Shown piece by piece: positions 34,487 to 46,925 of a DNA stretch of 64,000 bases (positions are counted from its first letter, which is position 1; each line of letters opens with the position of its first letter). Origin of the DNA: Euphorbia lathyris (Eukaryota > Streptophyta > Magnoliopsida > Malpighiales > Euphorbiaceae). Below the pieces are notes generated by a model. The model worked only from the letters and a program-made list of their open reading frames with translations, did no database searches and was not told the origin of the DNA. The DNA lies in NCBI RefSeq assembly GCF_963576675.1, contig NC_088917.1, positions 73,332,610 through 73,396,609 on the forward strand, read 5' to 3'. The position numbers and the translations under genes were made by a program.

Positions 34487-35262
34487 AGATAAGAGTACTA
34501 CAAAAGTCGCTTCATTACCATTGAACACACCATCAGGGGCGGATCTAGGGGGTAAGGGAGGGTCTCCCGACCCTCCGGAACACCCTTGACGAACAGTGGT
34601 TCAATCCCGAACAGTCCCCAAAATAATTAAAATTAGTACTTATAATGTAGAATGTGATTATATGACATAAATCTAAGTTAGCATAGTTGGTTTTAGTGAT
34701 AATTAAAGGAACCTCTACATCCAATTGGTCCTATGTTTGAATCCCCCTCTCTACACTTTTTATCTCAGATAATACGTTAAGGGTAAAATTGCACCATTTT
34801 AGACGTTAGGGGTAAAATTGTTTTTAGGTGTAAACATTAGAGTATTTTTGCACCTTATCCTTACTTTATATTGAATCTCAGTTGTTTTGTGACTTAATGT
34901 TTCGAATTATGATCAAATTTACCCTTATATTATAAAAAATTTGAAAATTTTGATTTGAGTACTATGAATCAAAGCCTTAAGTCGTTAGTAAGGAAAAAAA
35001 AATCTTCATGAAGCCCCTCCGGACTTTGAGCTCTAGCTCCGCCACTGCACACCATCATACATTAAAAATACAGACTTCTTTAATTGCATAGTCATTTTCT
35101 CTCATCAATGATTCCGTAACATTCCGATTCCGATTCTGAAGTTTGAACCAAACGCTCCCCTAGATAAGAGTACTACAAAAGTCGCTTCGTTACCATTAAA
35201 CACACCATCGTACATTAAAACTACAGACTTCTTCAAATCGCGTAGTCATTTTCTCTCGTCGG
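34487..35262. repeat. Tandem duplication of ~100 bp, first copy split by the hAT element
   Basis: Bases 34487-34533 plus 35056-35107 are repeated at 35158-35262. The second copy carries one CACACCAT and no insert, so it shows the empty hAT site. Confidence 0.8.
34534..35047. mobile_element. hAT-type non-autonomous transposon, 514 bp
   Basis: Ends CAGGGGCGGATCTAG and CTAGCTCCGCCACTG are inverted with few mismatches. A perfect 8-bp duplication CACACCAT lies at 34526-34533 and 35048-35055, typical of hAT. No transposase. Confidence 0.9.
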
Positions 35263-35733
35263 TGAATTTACAGACGCAATAATCATCACTAATTACATAA
35301 AAAGGCCTCTCAAAGTGACATTTTTCTCATAATGCCTGTTCAATTGGAGAAATAAAATTGAAGACACACATGCACAATTCAGTTACCAAAAGAAGAGCAA
35401 TTCTGTCAACATTAATATCTGCAAAATCATATCAAATATAGTTTTTTTTGTTCATTGATTCAACCAACATGGTCCAAATGCAATTTAGGGCACTTCAATT
35501 CTTTCATATCCTCTACACCCATTCCATGAAATGTAACATCATCATCATCAATACCTCATACTAAATTCATCTTCCAATTTCCAACAAAATTACAAAATTC
35601 CATAACCTAACCCATTGTTTTTACATCCATACATAGCAAACTCCTAATAATTACCTATTAGCTACCAAGTCAATCAAAAATATTATATTAATCAGTCAAT
35701 TTTTTCCTTCACCATCCAATTGAATCTGAAAAG
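35056..35733. other. Spacer between hAT insertion and WOX1 array
   Basis: Apart from the second copy of the tandem duplication, no gene or repeat is visible. Confidence 0.4.
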
Positions 35734-36391
35734 GACTCGAACCCGAGACCTAGCTTAAGCAGAAGGAGAGCGGATTAGTTCTTCACGGGAAGACACTTAA
35801 AAAAACCGGGAAAGTCTATAAATTGTAAAGTTCTTAACTTTTTTCTAAGACTCGAACCTGACACCTTACTTAAACAGAACGAGAGCGGATTAGTTTTTGA
35901 TGGGAAGAAACTTAAAAACCCGGAAAGGACTATGAAGTGTAAAGTCATAACTTATTACTATTTTCACCATTAAGAAGACTCGAACCCGACACCTAGCTTA
36001 AGTAGAAGGAGAACTGGGAAGAAACTCAAAGAAACGGGAAGGACTATGAAGTGTAAAGCTCTTAACTTTCTACTATTTTCACTATTGGTAAGACTCGAAC
36101 ACGAGACCTAGCTTAAGCAGAAGGAGAGTGGATTAGTTCTTGATGGGAAGAAACTCAAAGAACCGGGAAGGACTATGAAGTGTAAAGCTCTTAAGTTCTT
36201 ACTATTTTCATCATTTGTAAGACTCAAACCCGACACCTAGCTTAAACAGAAGGAGAGCGGATTAGTTCTTGATGGGAAGAAAACTCAAAGAACCCCAAAG
36301 GACTATAAAGTGTAAAGCTCTTAACTTTTTACTATTTTCACCATTGGTAACACTCGAACCCGAGACCTAGCTTAAGCAGAAGGAGAACGGA
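35734..36391 (-). repeat. Tandem array of the WOX1 terminal codons plus 3' flank
   Basis: Units begin at 35734, 35849, 35977, 36092, 36221 and 36351 (spacing 115-130). On the minus strand the units carry degenerate copies of the last WOX1 codons: the one near 36134-36175 reads [15 protein letters not shown], that near 35891 reads KFLPIKN-stop, one near 36262 has a 1-bp insertion, one near 36015 is deleted and one near 35776 is altered. Copies well preserved at that point share CCCATC where the gene has CCTCTC. Each unit also has a TCGGGTTCGAGT-like stretch resembling a pol III B box. Confidence 0.85.
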
Positions 36392-39332
36392 TTAGTTCTT
36401 GAGAGGAAGAAACTCGAAAAACCGGGAAGGTGGGAAATTAGCATTGATGGCAGCTGATGAAGTCTCAATCTCTTTACCATTAATGATATGTTTACCCTCA
36501 TTAATAGTATTACTACGTAAAGGAAAGAGTTGAAGAGTTTGAGATTCCCCACATCCGTTTTCTCCATCTTCTTCATTGAATAAATGGGCAGTTTCTGAGC
36601 AGTAAGGAGCTAAGAAAATGTTGGTCTTAATGAGCTTTGGGTCCATTGTTCTTATTGTAGGTATTGATGATGTAGATTTTGTTAGGGTTGAAAAACTTGC
36701 AGAGGAGGAGCTTGTTGTGTTGTTTATTAGGTGGGTGGGAGGAGATGGACAAGACAACTGCATCATCTGCTGCCACGTGTCATTCCTTTGAATAAAGTTC
36801 TTTCTGTTTTGAAATTCCATTTCATCCAATTGGTACCATCCTTCTTCAATTTCTCTACATTCTGTCACATTTCCCCCTTTTCCTCCTGCTGCTCCTGCCC
36901 TTTGTGTTGACATTAGCTCCTGACATTTCCATGCAAATACCATTATCAAATTCAACTCGATCTGACACGACACGATTATCATTTACCTTGCATTTACGTC
37001 ATATAAAATATAACACAATTATAACACTATAATCCAAATTAACACGGCCACTAGTGAGCTGTAATGGCCTATATTGCACGGACCCTTCTAGACAGTTGTG
37101 TCTATTTTCTTTTCTAGACTATTTTATGAAGGTTATATTTTACAAATATCGTATGTTTCCATGGTCATACCCGTTTTTGTGTCCGTGTCAGTGCAACATA
37201 GGTAACCGCTTTATAATCAATGGTTCTGATTTAATATATAATAACATAACACAATTATAACACGATAATGTGAAATGATACCTCTACTTTAAAACTCATT
37301 AAGGTAAATAAATATTATAGTAGTCCGGATAAAATGGACCGAACCCATAAATTTTAGTAAATGACTGGCTTTATAACCGATGGTCCTAGTTCAGTGCAGA
37401 CCACAATGATCAACTTGCAAAGGAGCAACAAGTTGATTAGGGCATTTGTGGACATGGGTGAATGTTTGTCCTTTATCCGATTATTTGGTTCGAGATCTAA
37501 GGATAGTCAAGCACGGATTAAGTGGATTCTCTTTCAACTAAGTTTTACTTACATATATTAAGATTCGAAGTTGAAATCTCTATCTTAAACAACTTAAGGG
37601 TGTTAAACACTCAAGTTAAATCTCTATCTCATCCATGTCCTCAAATGCCCTAAGTTGGTTAGGGTATTATTTGGCTAGTCAAGCACTCATTAGTGGAATT
37701 CTCTTAAGTTTTACTGTATACATTAGGATTCAAAGTCAAAATCTCTATCTTAAACGACTTAAGGACATTAAACACTCAAGTTAAATCTCTATCTCATCCA
37801 TGTCCTCAAATGCCCTAAGTTGGTTAGGCTAGTCAAGCACTCATTAGGGGAATTCTCTTAAGTTTTACTATATACATTAGGATTCGAAGTCGAAATTTCT
37901 ATCTGAAACTCGTTAACCACTCAAATTAACCTATTGTTTTGTGAGTTATGAGATAGATATTATATATAAATGGAGGTTAGAATTGTCTATTTTAGGATCA
38001 CGAGTGAGCCTAGATGAAAGAACATTCAAAAGGGTACCTAAATAACTTGTCTAAAGTCCCATGCCACGAAGCCATAATAAGCACAAACACCCAAAAAGCC
38101 AAAGAAAAAAAAGGAAGCAAGCAAAGATTGATAACACACACAGCAGCCCCGACAGAAAGGAAGTAATGCAGCTTTTAAACCCTTTTCATTTCCCAACATC
38201 TTGTTTCTTCTTATCTTCCCTATATATATGAACTTTCAATTCTTTCTTTCTTTCTTTCTGATCTTTTCTTTTCTTTTCAATTCTTTTCTTTTCTTAATCA
38301 TAAGCTAATAATCAAAGCTTAATTTTTAGGATTAAAAGATGATTAAAGTGAAAGAAAAGACAAAAAGATAAGAGAATAGACCTCTGGTAGTGTACTGCAG
38401 TAGTTAGTAGTAGTAGAGAGAGCCCAGTTCTTAATCTGTTCACCTTCTTCATAACCTGTCCTATTTCCTCCTGTACACAAAAAGAAAAAACACAAAAAGA
38501 ATTCAACTTTTTAACTCTTCTCTTCTCTTTCCATCTCTAAAACATACAATCTCTTCAAAAAAAACAAAAGGGTTTTCTTATAATTCACCTGATTCTTGAT
38601 GCTGCTGCTGCTGCTGTTGTTCATTGTCTGAGGAGCATACAGCTGATTCCATCTGACGACGTCGTTTCTGCCTTTCTCTTGCTTTGTGGTTTTGAAACCA
38701 GTAGAACACATTTTTTCCTTCTATTTTCCCATATCTTCTAAGCTGTGCTGTTATGTGTTGAATTTGTTCTGTAGATGGTGTTCTTGTCCCTCTTCTGTAT
38801 AGTTCTTCAAGTGTTCTTAATTGTTCTGGTGTTGGATTCCATCTTGAACTCACTACAACTTGCTGTGTGTGGAAATCTCTCTTACTTTGATCACTCATAC
38901 TTGCTGCAAAACATTCAATACACATAAACGAAAGCTATTCTTAGACGTTAACTATCAGAAGACAACACAAGTAAGGTCTTAGAATAGAAACGGAAGCTAT
39001 TCTTAGACGTTAACTATCAGGAGACTACACAAGTAAGGTGTAGGAATAGAAACGGAAGCTATTCTTAGACGTTAACTATCAGGAGACAACACAACTAAGG
39101 TCTAAGAATAACTTTTATTATCGATATAGCGAAAAATGAAGAAATAAAACATACCCAGATGATGATTGAGTGAGAAAATATCATTTCCATGGTGTCCAAG
39201 ACTTCTAAGTCTAGGAGGACTAGTGTTTGAAGGAGGCATTGGTGTTCTTGGCATCAAAGGTCTAAGCTTTCTTCCATTGAAGGATTCGGGTATGCCGAAA
39301 TCTCCACCATCACTACAACCCATCATCCACAT
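36392..39332 (-). CDS. WOX1: WUSCHEL-related homeobox 1 (WOX1/LAM1/MAEWEST-type)
   Basis: A nuclear homeodomain transcription factor; orthologues promote leaf-blade and petal outgrowth, chiefly as repressors. Exons 39332-39155, 38903-38589, 38470-38382 and 36919-36392 join in frame (phases 1, 1, 0) to 369 codons; Arabidopsis WOX1 is about 350. The start is the ATG at 39332 because MWMMG and NGRKLRPL match the WOX1 N-terminus. The homeodomain lies at about residues 80-144 ([18 protein letters not shown] to [14 protein letters not shown]), a short poly-Gln follows, exon 3 has EQIKNWALS, exon 4 TWQQMMQL, the WUS box TLQLFPLRS at 322-330 and the C-terminal repressive FFEFLPLKN at 361-369. Introns are 251, 118 and 1462 bp. 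No damage seen. The stop abuts a tandem array that copies the final codons. Confidence 0.93.
37430..37915. repeat. Degenerate tandem repeat in WOX1 intron 3
   Basis: Three copies beginning near 37430, 37652 and 37817, each with AAGTTGRTTAGG, CAAGCACKSATTA and AAATCTCTATCTTAAAC-like blocks; later copies are about 165 bp apart. Confidence 0.75.
38929..39112. repeat. Three 62-bp tandem repeats in WOX1 intron 1
   Basis: Units start at 38929, 38991 and 39053, each with AGCTATTCTTAGACGTTAAC. They make up most of the 251-bp intron. Confidence 0.9.
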
Positions 39333-39491
39333 TTTATGCAACACAAAAGGGTATGGAAAACAAGGAAGATAGAGGGAGAAGGAGGAGATGGAAAAAGAGA
39401 AAGCTAAGGTGTTGGGTTTAATAGGAACAAGAATGGAATGAAAGAGAGGGGGGGTACCTTTATAAGAAAAGTAAGAGATGTAATGTATGTT

Positions 39492-39505
39492 TGTTTATAT
39501 ATATA
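39492..39505 (-). promoter_or_regulatory. Candidate TATA box of WOX1
   Basis: On the minus strand TATATATAAAC lies about 160 bp before the ATG at 39332. The region is AT-rich, so this is tentative. Confidence 0.35.
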
Positions 39506-40064
39506 GAATAGAATAGTTTTTGAAAGTGTAATAATTAAAGAGAGTGCTAGTTTTGGAATGGGTTAGATGAGGTGAAATGGTTGTTTGTGTATAAATAAAT
39601 TGAGATTTGTTAGGAGATGGGGATTGATCACTCTATACTATACTCAGTCTAGGCAGATCTCTAGCTACTACCAATATCCACAACCAGATTGATAGAGAAA
39701 GAAAGAAAGAAAGAAATTTGTGTGTTGATTTATTATTATAGAACAACAAAAAAGTGAGCAAGACATGAGGTTGACTAGGCTATTCTAAGCAAAGATATAT
39801 GCTTTATGTATTATATAGTAGTATATATCTTTTCTATTAGGGTTAAGTTTTTATAGTACCTCTAGTCAACTTTTTTCTTTTCAATACATGTTATAGTTTA
39901 AGGGTAAAGTCAAATTTCTCATCGTTTTTTTGGGAAGTACGAATTTAGTATAACGTACAAAATCGTGAAAATTTGTTCGTTATATTTTCACACAAATCAA
40001 ATTGACTCATATTTAAGGAAAAATTGAAACGGGCTGGTTTGATAGTTATATGATTTGATATTAA
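39506..40064. other. WOX1 upstream region, no gene seen
   Basis: AT-rich, with a GAAA-type run near 39698-39716. Probably part of the WOX1 promoter region. Confidence 0.4.
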
Positions 40065-40773
40065 AGATTCTAAATATTTTTTTTTTGTTTTGATAGATTA
40101 AAGATTCTAAATAAGTTTGTCGATAAATTAAAGCAGTTTCGTGCATCTTGATAGGTTATCTGTAAGTAAATATGTTAAACACTTAACTTTTGTGTGATTA
40201 TTTATACATGACAAACTTAGTTGTTGGTATTTTAGCACTTTGTTTGTCGATGTGTTAGTAACATTGTGAACATTTTAGACATGATTGATATTTGAAAGAT
40301 CAATATGTGAAAGTCGAATAACAGAACCTGATAACAGTTAAATCAGTATGGTCAAATGTTTAGTTACGTATAAAAGTAAAGTTTATATTGCTTGAAAATA
40401 TTATGAGTAAATTTTTACCATTTTATATGTTAGGAAATGTGCATTTTCTCAAAAAAAAAAATGATAGGAAAAAATTTGGACCTTATTCATATATATTTAA
40501 TATGAAAGAAGATGATTGTTGAAGTAGTTTCGTGCATCTTGATAGATTATTTGGAAGTGTGTTAAATATAGTAAAACATTTTAGACACTATAGATTTTTT
40601 GCGATTAATTTATATGTAATAGATTTAGGATCCGTTTGTTTCACCTGCTCCTGTTTGTTGTTTGCTGCTACTGATGGGTAGCAGATATTAGTTGATTTTT
40701 CTATAAAAAACAGTTGTTTCGCATTTTTACCAAACGTTTTTTGTCTCATGTTTAGACTTAAAAGGCAAAAAGA

Positions 40774-42466
40774 TGTCACACCCGACCCTAGACGACCTCA
40801 ATCGGCATCGGGCGTGAAATAGAAAGATCATAATCAATACTTAAGAGTCTCCAAATTATCCAACGCCATTATATTACAATTAAACTACCAAAGTTCTCAC
40901 CATAATTCTCACAATAAGCAACAACTTCCAAATCTCGCCTAAACGGTCGGTAACCTTCTCTATATCATGTACTTTTTCACCTAAAAACATTAAAACATTT
41001 AAAAACGTGAGACAAAAATCTCAATAAGAAAACCAACTTTATTTAACATAGCTACATATATACATTTATAAAGAGATTTAATCAAAACCTTATAAAATAT
41101 ACTCAAAACTTAAGTTGATATAACTTTATATATATAATTCATCTTATCAAAACGAATCAAAACAAATAAATGTTTTATCAAACCATTTCATAATCAAATA
41201 AATGTTTTATCAAACCAACTTGTAATCAAATAAGTGTTTTATCAAACCAACTCGTATTCAATCAAACGTAAAACTTTATATCAAAATCAATCATAACCGA
41301 AAACATAATCCAAATGAACTTAAAACATTGAATCCATCATCGAGTTTCTCCCCTTAAGTATCAATACATAACCACATATATAATCGAGACGTCTCTTAAC
41401 ATTGCTTATCCCATATGGTCTTACCCAACACTTCGCTGCCATACCCAATAGGTCTTCAGACTGTGTACACAGGTCATTTCCCTCACTGAACATGGTCTTC
41501 AAATATAAAACCACCGATCCGGATAACTCTCGATGGATATAAAATCATTAAATCATAACGTGCTCAAATTTCCTTTCATAATCATAAATCATTTAACTTC
41601 AATTAGCCCTTTTGTATCATAAAAATCATATTTGGACTTTAACCCAAAATAATAACAACAATAACCGCAACAGATTTCTCAATCCAAAAACAATTCGTAA
41701 GAAATCATCAAATTCATTTTGTTCAATATAGATATATATTGAAACCAAAAACATATATGTATATATGTAAATCAACCAAATTAAACCTTAAATCAATATA
41801 ATCAAGTAAAATCTGAAATTCACATAGAAGCATAGTCAATAGCTTCATTTGAACCGTAATTTCACAATAAAAAGCAAAATCATGAAAAACCCTAATTTTA
41901 CAAAATTCCTGCATAACCCTAAAAATCAATTTCTAGAAATTCTTTGATTATATATATATTTATATACATCAAACTCAAAATATAGTTGATAGTTACTTAC
42001 CTTGGCTACTAATTGAAAACCACAAACCCGTTCAATTCGTCGCTAAACTCTGTCTAAGATATTTCCTCTCCAAACACTGTCGAAACTCAAAAACTCTTCG
42101 GTTAGGACTTAGATCTATATATAAGGATGCTATGTTTTGAATTTCAAGTGATTCGAACGGTCCAATCTCCGTAAATCAAAGAAACGGTGGAGAAACGGTC
42201 GAAGAACGATGAACTGTCTGAAAATGAGATAATCTATATGCCGCCTGCGATTTGAGATATATATCTCAAATTTGACAAATATCACGTTTGATCCTCCATT
42301 TTTATATAATCTTTGAAAATTACTCTAAACTTTTAATATACACTTAAAACCATCAAATTAACTCCAAATTTTTCCTATAACACCAAATAAAAATCATACA
42401 CCTAATAATTATAATATCTATTACTATCAAGGTATAAATTCTAGAAATTTAGACACGGACGTGACA
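40774..42466 (-). repeat. 3' LTR (element orientation) of the LARD-like element
   Basis: 1693 bp; differs from the partner mainly by indels, such as about 35 bp present here near 41205-41250. Confidence 0.88.
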
Positions 42467-44278
42467 ATTTTCCCCACATTAAGAAATTTCGTCCTCGAAA
42501 TTCACATTCTCTAATCTAAATTTTCTTCCTCAAATATCTCCAAGTTCACAAAATTATTTCAAATTATCGAGATTCCTCATAATCATCATAAGACCACAAA
42601 TTCTAATGTTTCCTTCCATTAACTTCATCATTTATCCATATCCACATCACTGTAACAATTATTTATACATAACTCTTACTAACTCTAAACTCCAACCTAG
42701 TTAATTCCATTACCAATAAATCCACAATAAAACTTCAAATATCATATATTCAATTTTATATGATATGATATACTTTATATTCATATCTTCCTATCATTAA
42801 ACCAAATCTCACTTTAATAGATTTAAATCACAATTGATTTCATCCACTACATATATATCAAATATATTTCACCTATCTCCAAGTTCTATAGACTTCAAAA
42901 ATATCACTTTTGAACCGCTAATATGTACGATATTATATGTTCCTTAACCTTTAAATAATCTGAATCAATGATTTGCATCAGCATATAATCTTACTTCATC
43001 ATAATAATAATACTTATAATCTATAATTTTTCACTCCAATCATGATGAATATGAACTCCAAGTCATCATCATCAATCAAATATAAACCTTATATCGATAA
43101 CATATTTCCTATATGAATATCACATTGACTTATTTATTTTCGTAAAACCTCTATAATCAAATCCTTATAATAAGAAAAATCAATATAGATCATTCTTATA
43201 CCCATCATCCTATATCCCGGTAATAACTCCAAATAAAGTTTCTCATCAAATTATATGGATAACAAATACGATTTATTTAAATCGCAATGTGAAAGTTTTT
43301 GAAATCTCCAAGCAATATCCTCAAACACAATAAAACCTAAAAATTATTCAATTTCTTTATTTGATCTATAAATACTCAATTTGATCTTTATGTACATTTA
43401 TACTATAATCCTCGAAACTTCAATCTTTTCTCCAAACCATATAACCAAGGAAGATAGAGTACCTCATTTATTCAACTTAAGATTCTCTAATACACTAAAT
43501 TCATGTTATAATCTCTCAATCATTAATCAACTTCCAAAACAATTAATTGAAATCTCCACATTCTCGCTTTCTTAATCACATATATATTAACTTCAAAACT
43601 CATCATATCATTTCAAAGTCTCCTAACCTTACTTCACATCTGAGATACGTATATTTTTCAGCTAACTATTAAACTCTCAAATATCAATTCCAGGTCATAC
43701 TAAGGAGAAAAATCAAAACAAAAACCAAATTCTGGTTTAAAGCTAAAATGACCTACATATTCCGTTTATAGCCTAACTTCTTCATACGGAGTCCGAATAA
43801 GACGATTCAGAAACCTTTGGAAACGTAAGATCATCATAAAGAACTTTCATTTAGGACTCCATGACAGATTCGGCTTCTATCTGGTCGAAAAATGCATCAT
43901 AAAATTCAGATACGAATTTGATTCTTCAGCAGCACCTATATAGACAATTCTCTATATCTCTAGCTCAAAGTTATGACTTACTCATAACCCATATCACCAA
44001 ATATCAAATAATTTGCTAATTTTCATACACCCAATATTTTATTAACAATCAAATCTCATTTCTACTCCTCATTAGCTCTAGTTACTCAATCCTCAAAAAA
44101 TTCCAAATTATTTCTTAACTATCACCAAATATCCATATTCCGCAATTACTATCGATTATTTCTTAGCTATCACCAAATATCGATATTCCTCAATTACAAT
44201 CAATTATTTCTTAGGTATTACCAAATATCGATATTCCTCGATTACTATGAATCTTAGGTCCGAAGAATTTAACCTAGA

Positions 44279-44290
44279 GCTCTGATACCA
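44279..44290 (-). promoter_or_regulatory. Primer-binding site of the LARD-like element
   Basis: On the minus strand TGGTATCAGAGC, complementary to the 3' end of plant initiator-Met tRNA, three bases from the LTR. Confidence 0.85.
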
Positions 44291-44293
44291 AAC

Positions 44294-46003
44294 TGTCACA
44301 CCCGACCCTAGACGACCTCAATCGGCATCGGGCGTGAAATAGAAAGATCATAATCAATACTTAAGAGTCTCCAAATTATCCAACGCCATTATATTACAAT
44401 TGAACTACCAAAGTTCTCACCATAATTCTCACAATAAGCAACAACTTCCAAATCTCGCCTAAACGGTCGGTAACCTTCTCTATATCATGTACTTTTTCAC
44501 CTAAAAACATTAAAACATTTAAAAACGTGAGACAAAAATCTCAATAAGAAAACCAACTTTATTTAACATAGCTACATATATACATTTATAAAGAGATTTA
44601 ATCAAAACCTTATAAAATATACTCAAAACTTAAGTTGATATAACTTTATATATATAATTCATCTTATCAAAACGAATCAAAACAAATAAATGTTTTATCA
44701 AACCATTTCATAATTAAATAAATGTTTTATCAAACCAACTCGTATTCAATCAAACGTAAAACTTTATATCAAAATCAATCATAACTGAAAACATTATCCA
44801 AATGAACTTAAAACATTGAATCCATCATCGAGTTTCACCCCTTAAGTATCAATACATAACCACATATATAATCGAGACGTCTCTTAACATTGCCTATCCC
44901 ATATGGTCTTACCCAACACTTCGTTGCCATACCCAATAGGTCTTCAGACTGTGTACACATGTCATGTCCCTCACTGAACATGGTCTTCAAATATAAAACC
45001 ACCGATCCGGATAACTCTCGATGGATATAAAATCATTAAATCATAACGTGCTCAAATTTCCTTTCACAATCAAATTGCAAACTATTTCATAATCATAAAT
45101 CATTTGACTTCAATTAGCCCTTTTGTATCATAAAAATCATATTTGGACTTTAACCCAAAATAATAACAATAATAACCGCAACAGATTTCTCAATCCAAAA
45201 ACAATTCGTAAGAAATCATCAAATTCATTTTGTTCAATATAGATATATATTGAAACCAAAAACATATATGTATATATGTAAATCAACCAAATTAAACCTT
45301 AAATCAACATAATCAAGTAAAATCTGAAATTCACATAGAAGCATAATCAATAGCTTCATTTGAACCGTAATTTCACAATAAAAAGCAAAATCATGAAAAA
45401 CCCTAATTTTACAAAATTCCTGCATAACCCTAAAAATCAATTTCTAGAAATTCTTTGATTATATATATATTTATATACATCAAACTCAAAATATAGTTGA
45501 TAGTTACTTAACTTGGCTACTAATTGAAAACCACAAACCCGTTCAATTCGTCGCTAAACTCTGTCTAAGATAGTTCCTCTCCAAACACTGCCGAAACTCA
45601 AAAACTCTTCGGTTAGGACTTAGATCTATATATAAGGATGCTATGTTTTGAATTTCAAGTGATTCGGACGGTCAAATCTCCGTAAATCAAAGAAACGGTG
45701 GAGAAACGGTCGAAGAACGGTGAACAGTCTGAAATGAAAAAAAAGAAAAAGAAAAAGAGAAGGAGATAATCTATATGCCGCCTGGGATTTGAGATATATA
45801 TCTTAAATTTGGTAAATATCACGTTTGATCCTCCATCTTTATATAATCTTTGAAAATTACTCTAAACTTTTAATATACACTTAAAACCATCAAATTAACT
45901 CCAAATTTTTTCTATAACACCAAATAAAAATCATACACCTAATAATTATAATATCTATTACTATCAAGGTATAAATTCTAAAAATTTAGACACGGACGTG
46001 ACA
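44294..46003 (-). repeat. 5' LTR (element orientation) of the LARD-like element
   Basis: 1710 bp; has an extra purine stretch near 45737-45766 and about 20 bp near 45066 that the partner lacks. Confidence 0.88.
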
Positions 46004-46360
46004 AAAACAGTTTCGAAAATTGAAAACAAACGGGCACTTAGTTGTTACCATTAAGTTTAACATGTTGTTTGTCATTGTGTTAGTAACATAATGAACATTT
46101 CAGATATAATTGATATTTGGAAGATGCTAAGTGGTAGTCAAATAACAAGTCCAATAACAGTTAAATCAGTTTTTTCAAATTTTTCATTACATATGGGTAA
46201 AGTTTATCTTGCTTAGAAATAAAAAAGATAATGTTTTACCATTTTATACATTAGAAGTAAATTTGCACTTTCTAAAAAAAATGGTATGGATAAATTTGGA
46301 CCTTATCCTTATCCTCGTAAGGTATGTATTTATATAAAAGATGATGATTTGAATTTAAAG

Positions 46361-46640
46361 GCTTAATATATTATCTGCCCCTGAATTTTTTCAAAAAGTT
46401 TGATTGACCTTTTGAACTTTCAAAGTGTCCCGATAATCTCTTGAACTTGAATAAAATGTCTAGTTAGCCCCCTGAACTTGCGTAAAATGTAATCAATTGA
46501 TCAATAGATTGTAAAAAAAGTAAGTTAAATACAAAAGATATATTGCATGTGTCTTAAAAAATTAAAAAAGTCATTTTCGGAGTATGTGGTTCTAATATTA
46601 GAGAAGACAAATTTTATGATTGAGCAAGTAAGAACTTCAT
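46361..46640. mobile_element. Rearranged half copy of the Mutator-like MITE
   Basis: 46361-46560 matches the left TIR of 15021-15544 (GGCTTAATATATTATCTG...). The next ~50 bp (46580-46632) match the interior of that MITE in reverse orientation. No right TIR. Confidence 0.55.
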
Positions 46641-46925
46641 AATCTCAAAATGACTCAAGTCAAAGTATTATATGATAGGACTAATATGATATTGTTGAGA
46701 CGTGCATGTGATATGTTTCCTAGAATATGTAGCTGATCTCATAAGTTGTAGATACATGATATCTAAATAGTTACATGATAGATATGACAAAGTTTATATA
46801 CATTGGACATTCAACATGACATCTCATAAGAATAATCAATCCAAGTGTTAGTGGTTGACCTAATAGATAATAACAAATGTAAATAATCCTCGTACTTAAA
46901 TGACAAGGATTTAGGAACAGCCTTA

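Larger units (their letters stand above)
40774..46003 (-). mobile_element. LTR retrotransposon without coding sequence (LARD-like)
   Basis: Two long direct repeats start TGTCACACCCGACCC and end GGACGTGACA. On the minus strand the 44294-46003 LTR is followed by TGGTATCAGAGC, the initiator-Met tRNA primer site (44279-44290), and the other LTR is preceded by the purine run ATGTGGGGAAAAT, so the element reads right to left. The 1.83-kb interior has no ORF of note; just before the purine run it has TTTCGAGGACGAAATTTC, a sequence common at the 3' end of chromovirus Gypsy interiors. Flanks AAAGA and AAAAC are at best an imperfect target duplication. Confidence 0.85.
40628..46037. mobile_element. Tourist-like MITE split by an LTR element
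   Basis: Ends GGATCCGTTTGTTT and, reversed, GTGCCCGTTTGTTTTC. TTA duplications at 40625-40627 and 46038-46040. Without the inner LTR element it is about 180 bp. Confidence 0.65.
40065..46320. repeat. Tandem duplication of ~430 bp; second copy split by nested insertions
   Basis: 40065-40490 is repeated as 40505-40627 plus 46038-46320 (shared blocks TTTCGTGCATCTTGATAG, GTGTTAGTAACAT, AACAGTTAAATCAGT). The first copy has a continuous ...ACTTAGTTGTT... where the second has the MITE, so it shows the empty site. Confidence 0.72.

Noticed and set aside
36351..36365. tRNA gene suggested by GGGTTCGAGT on the minus strand
   Set aside because: Only a B-box-like stretch; no A box at tRNA distance and no cloverleaf.
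35734..36391. CRISPR-like array
   Set aside because: Repeats are ~120 bp, degenerate and adjoining in a plant gene; no spacer structure.
41320..41929. Minus-strand ORFs within the LARD LTR, repeated at 45234-45440
   Set aside because: They repeat because the LTR repeats; short, low complexity, no domain.
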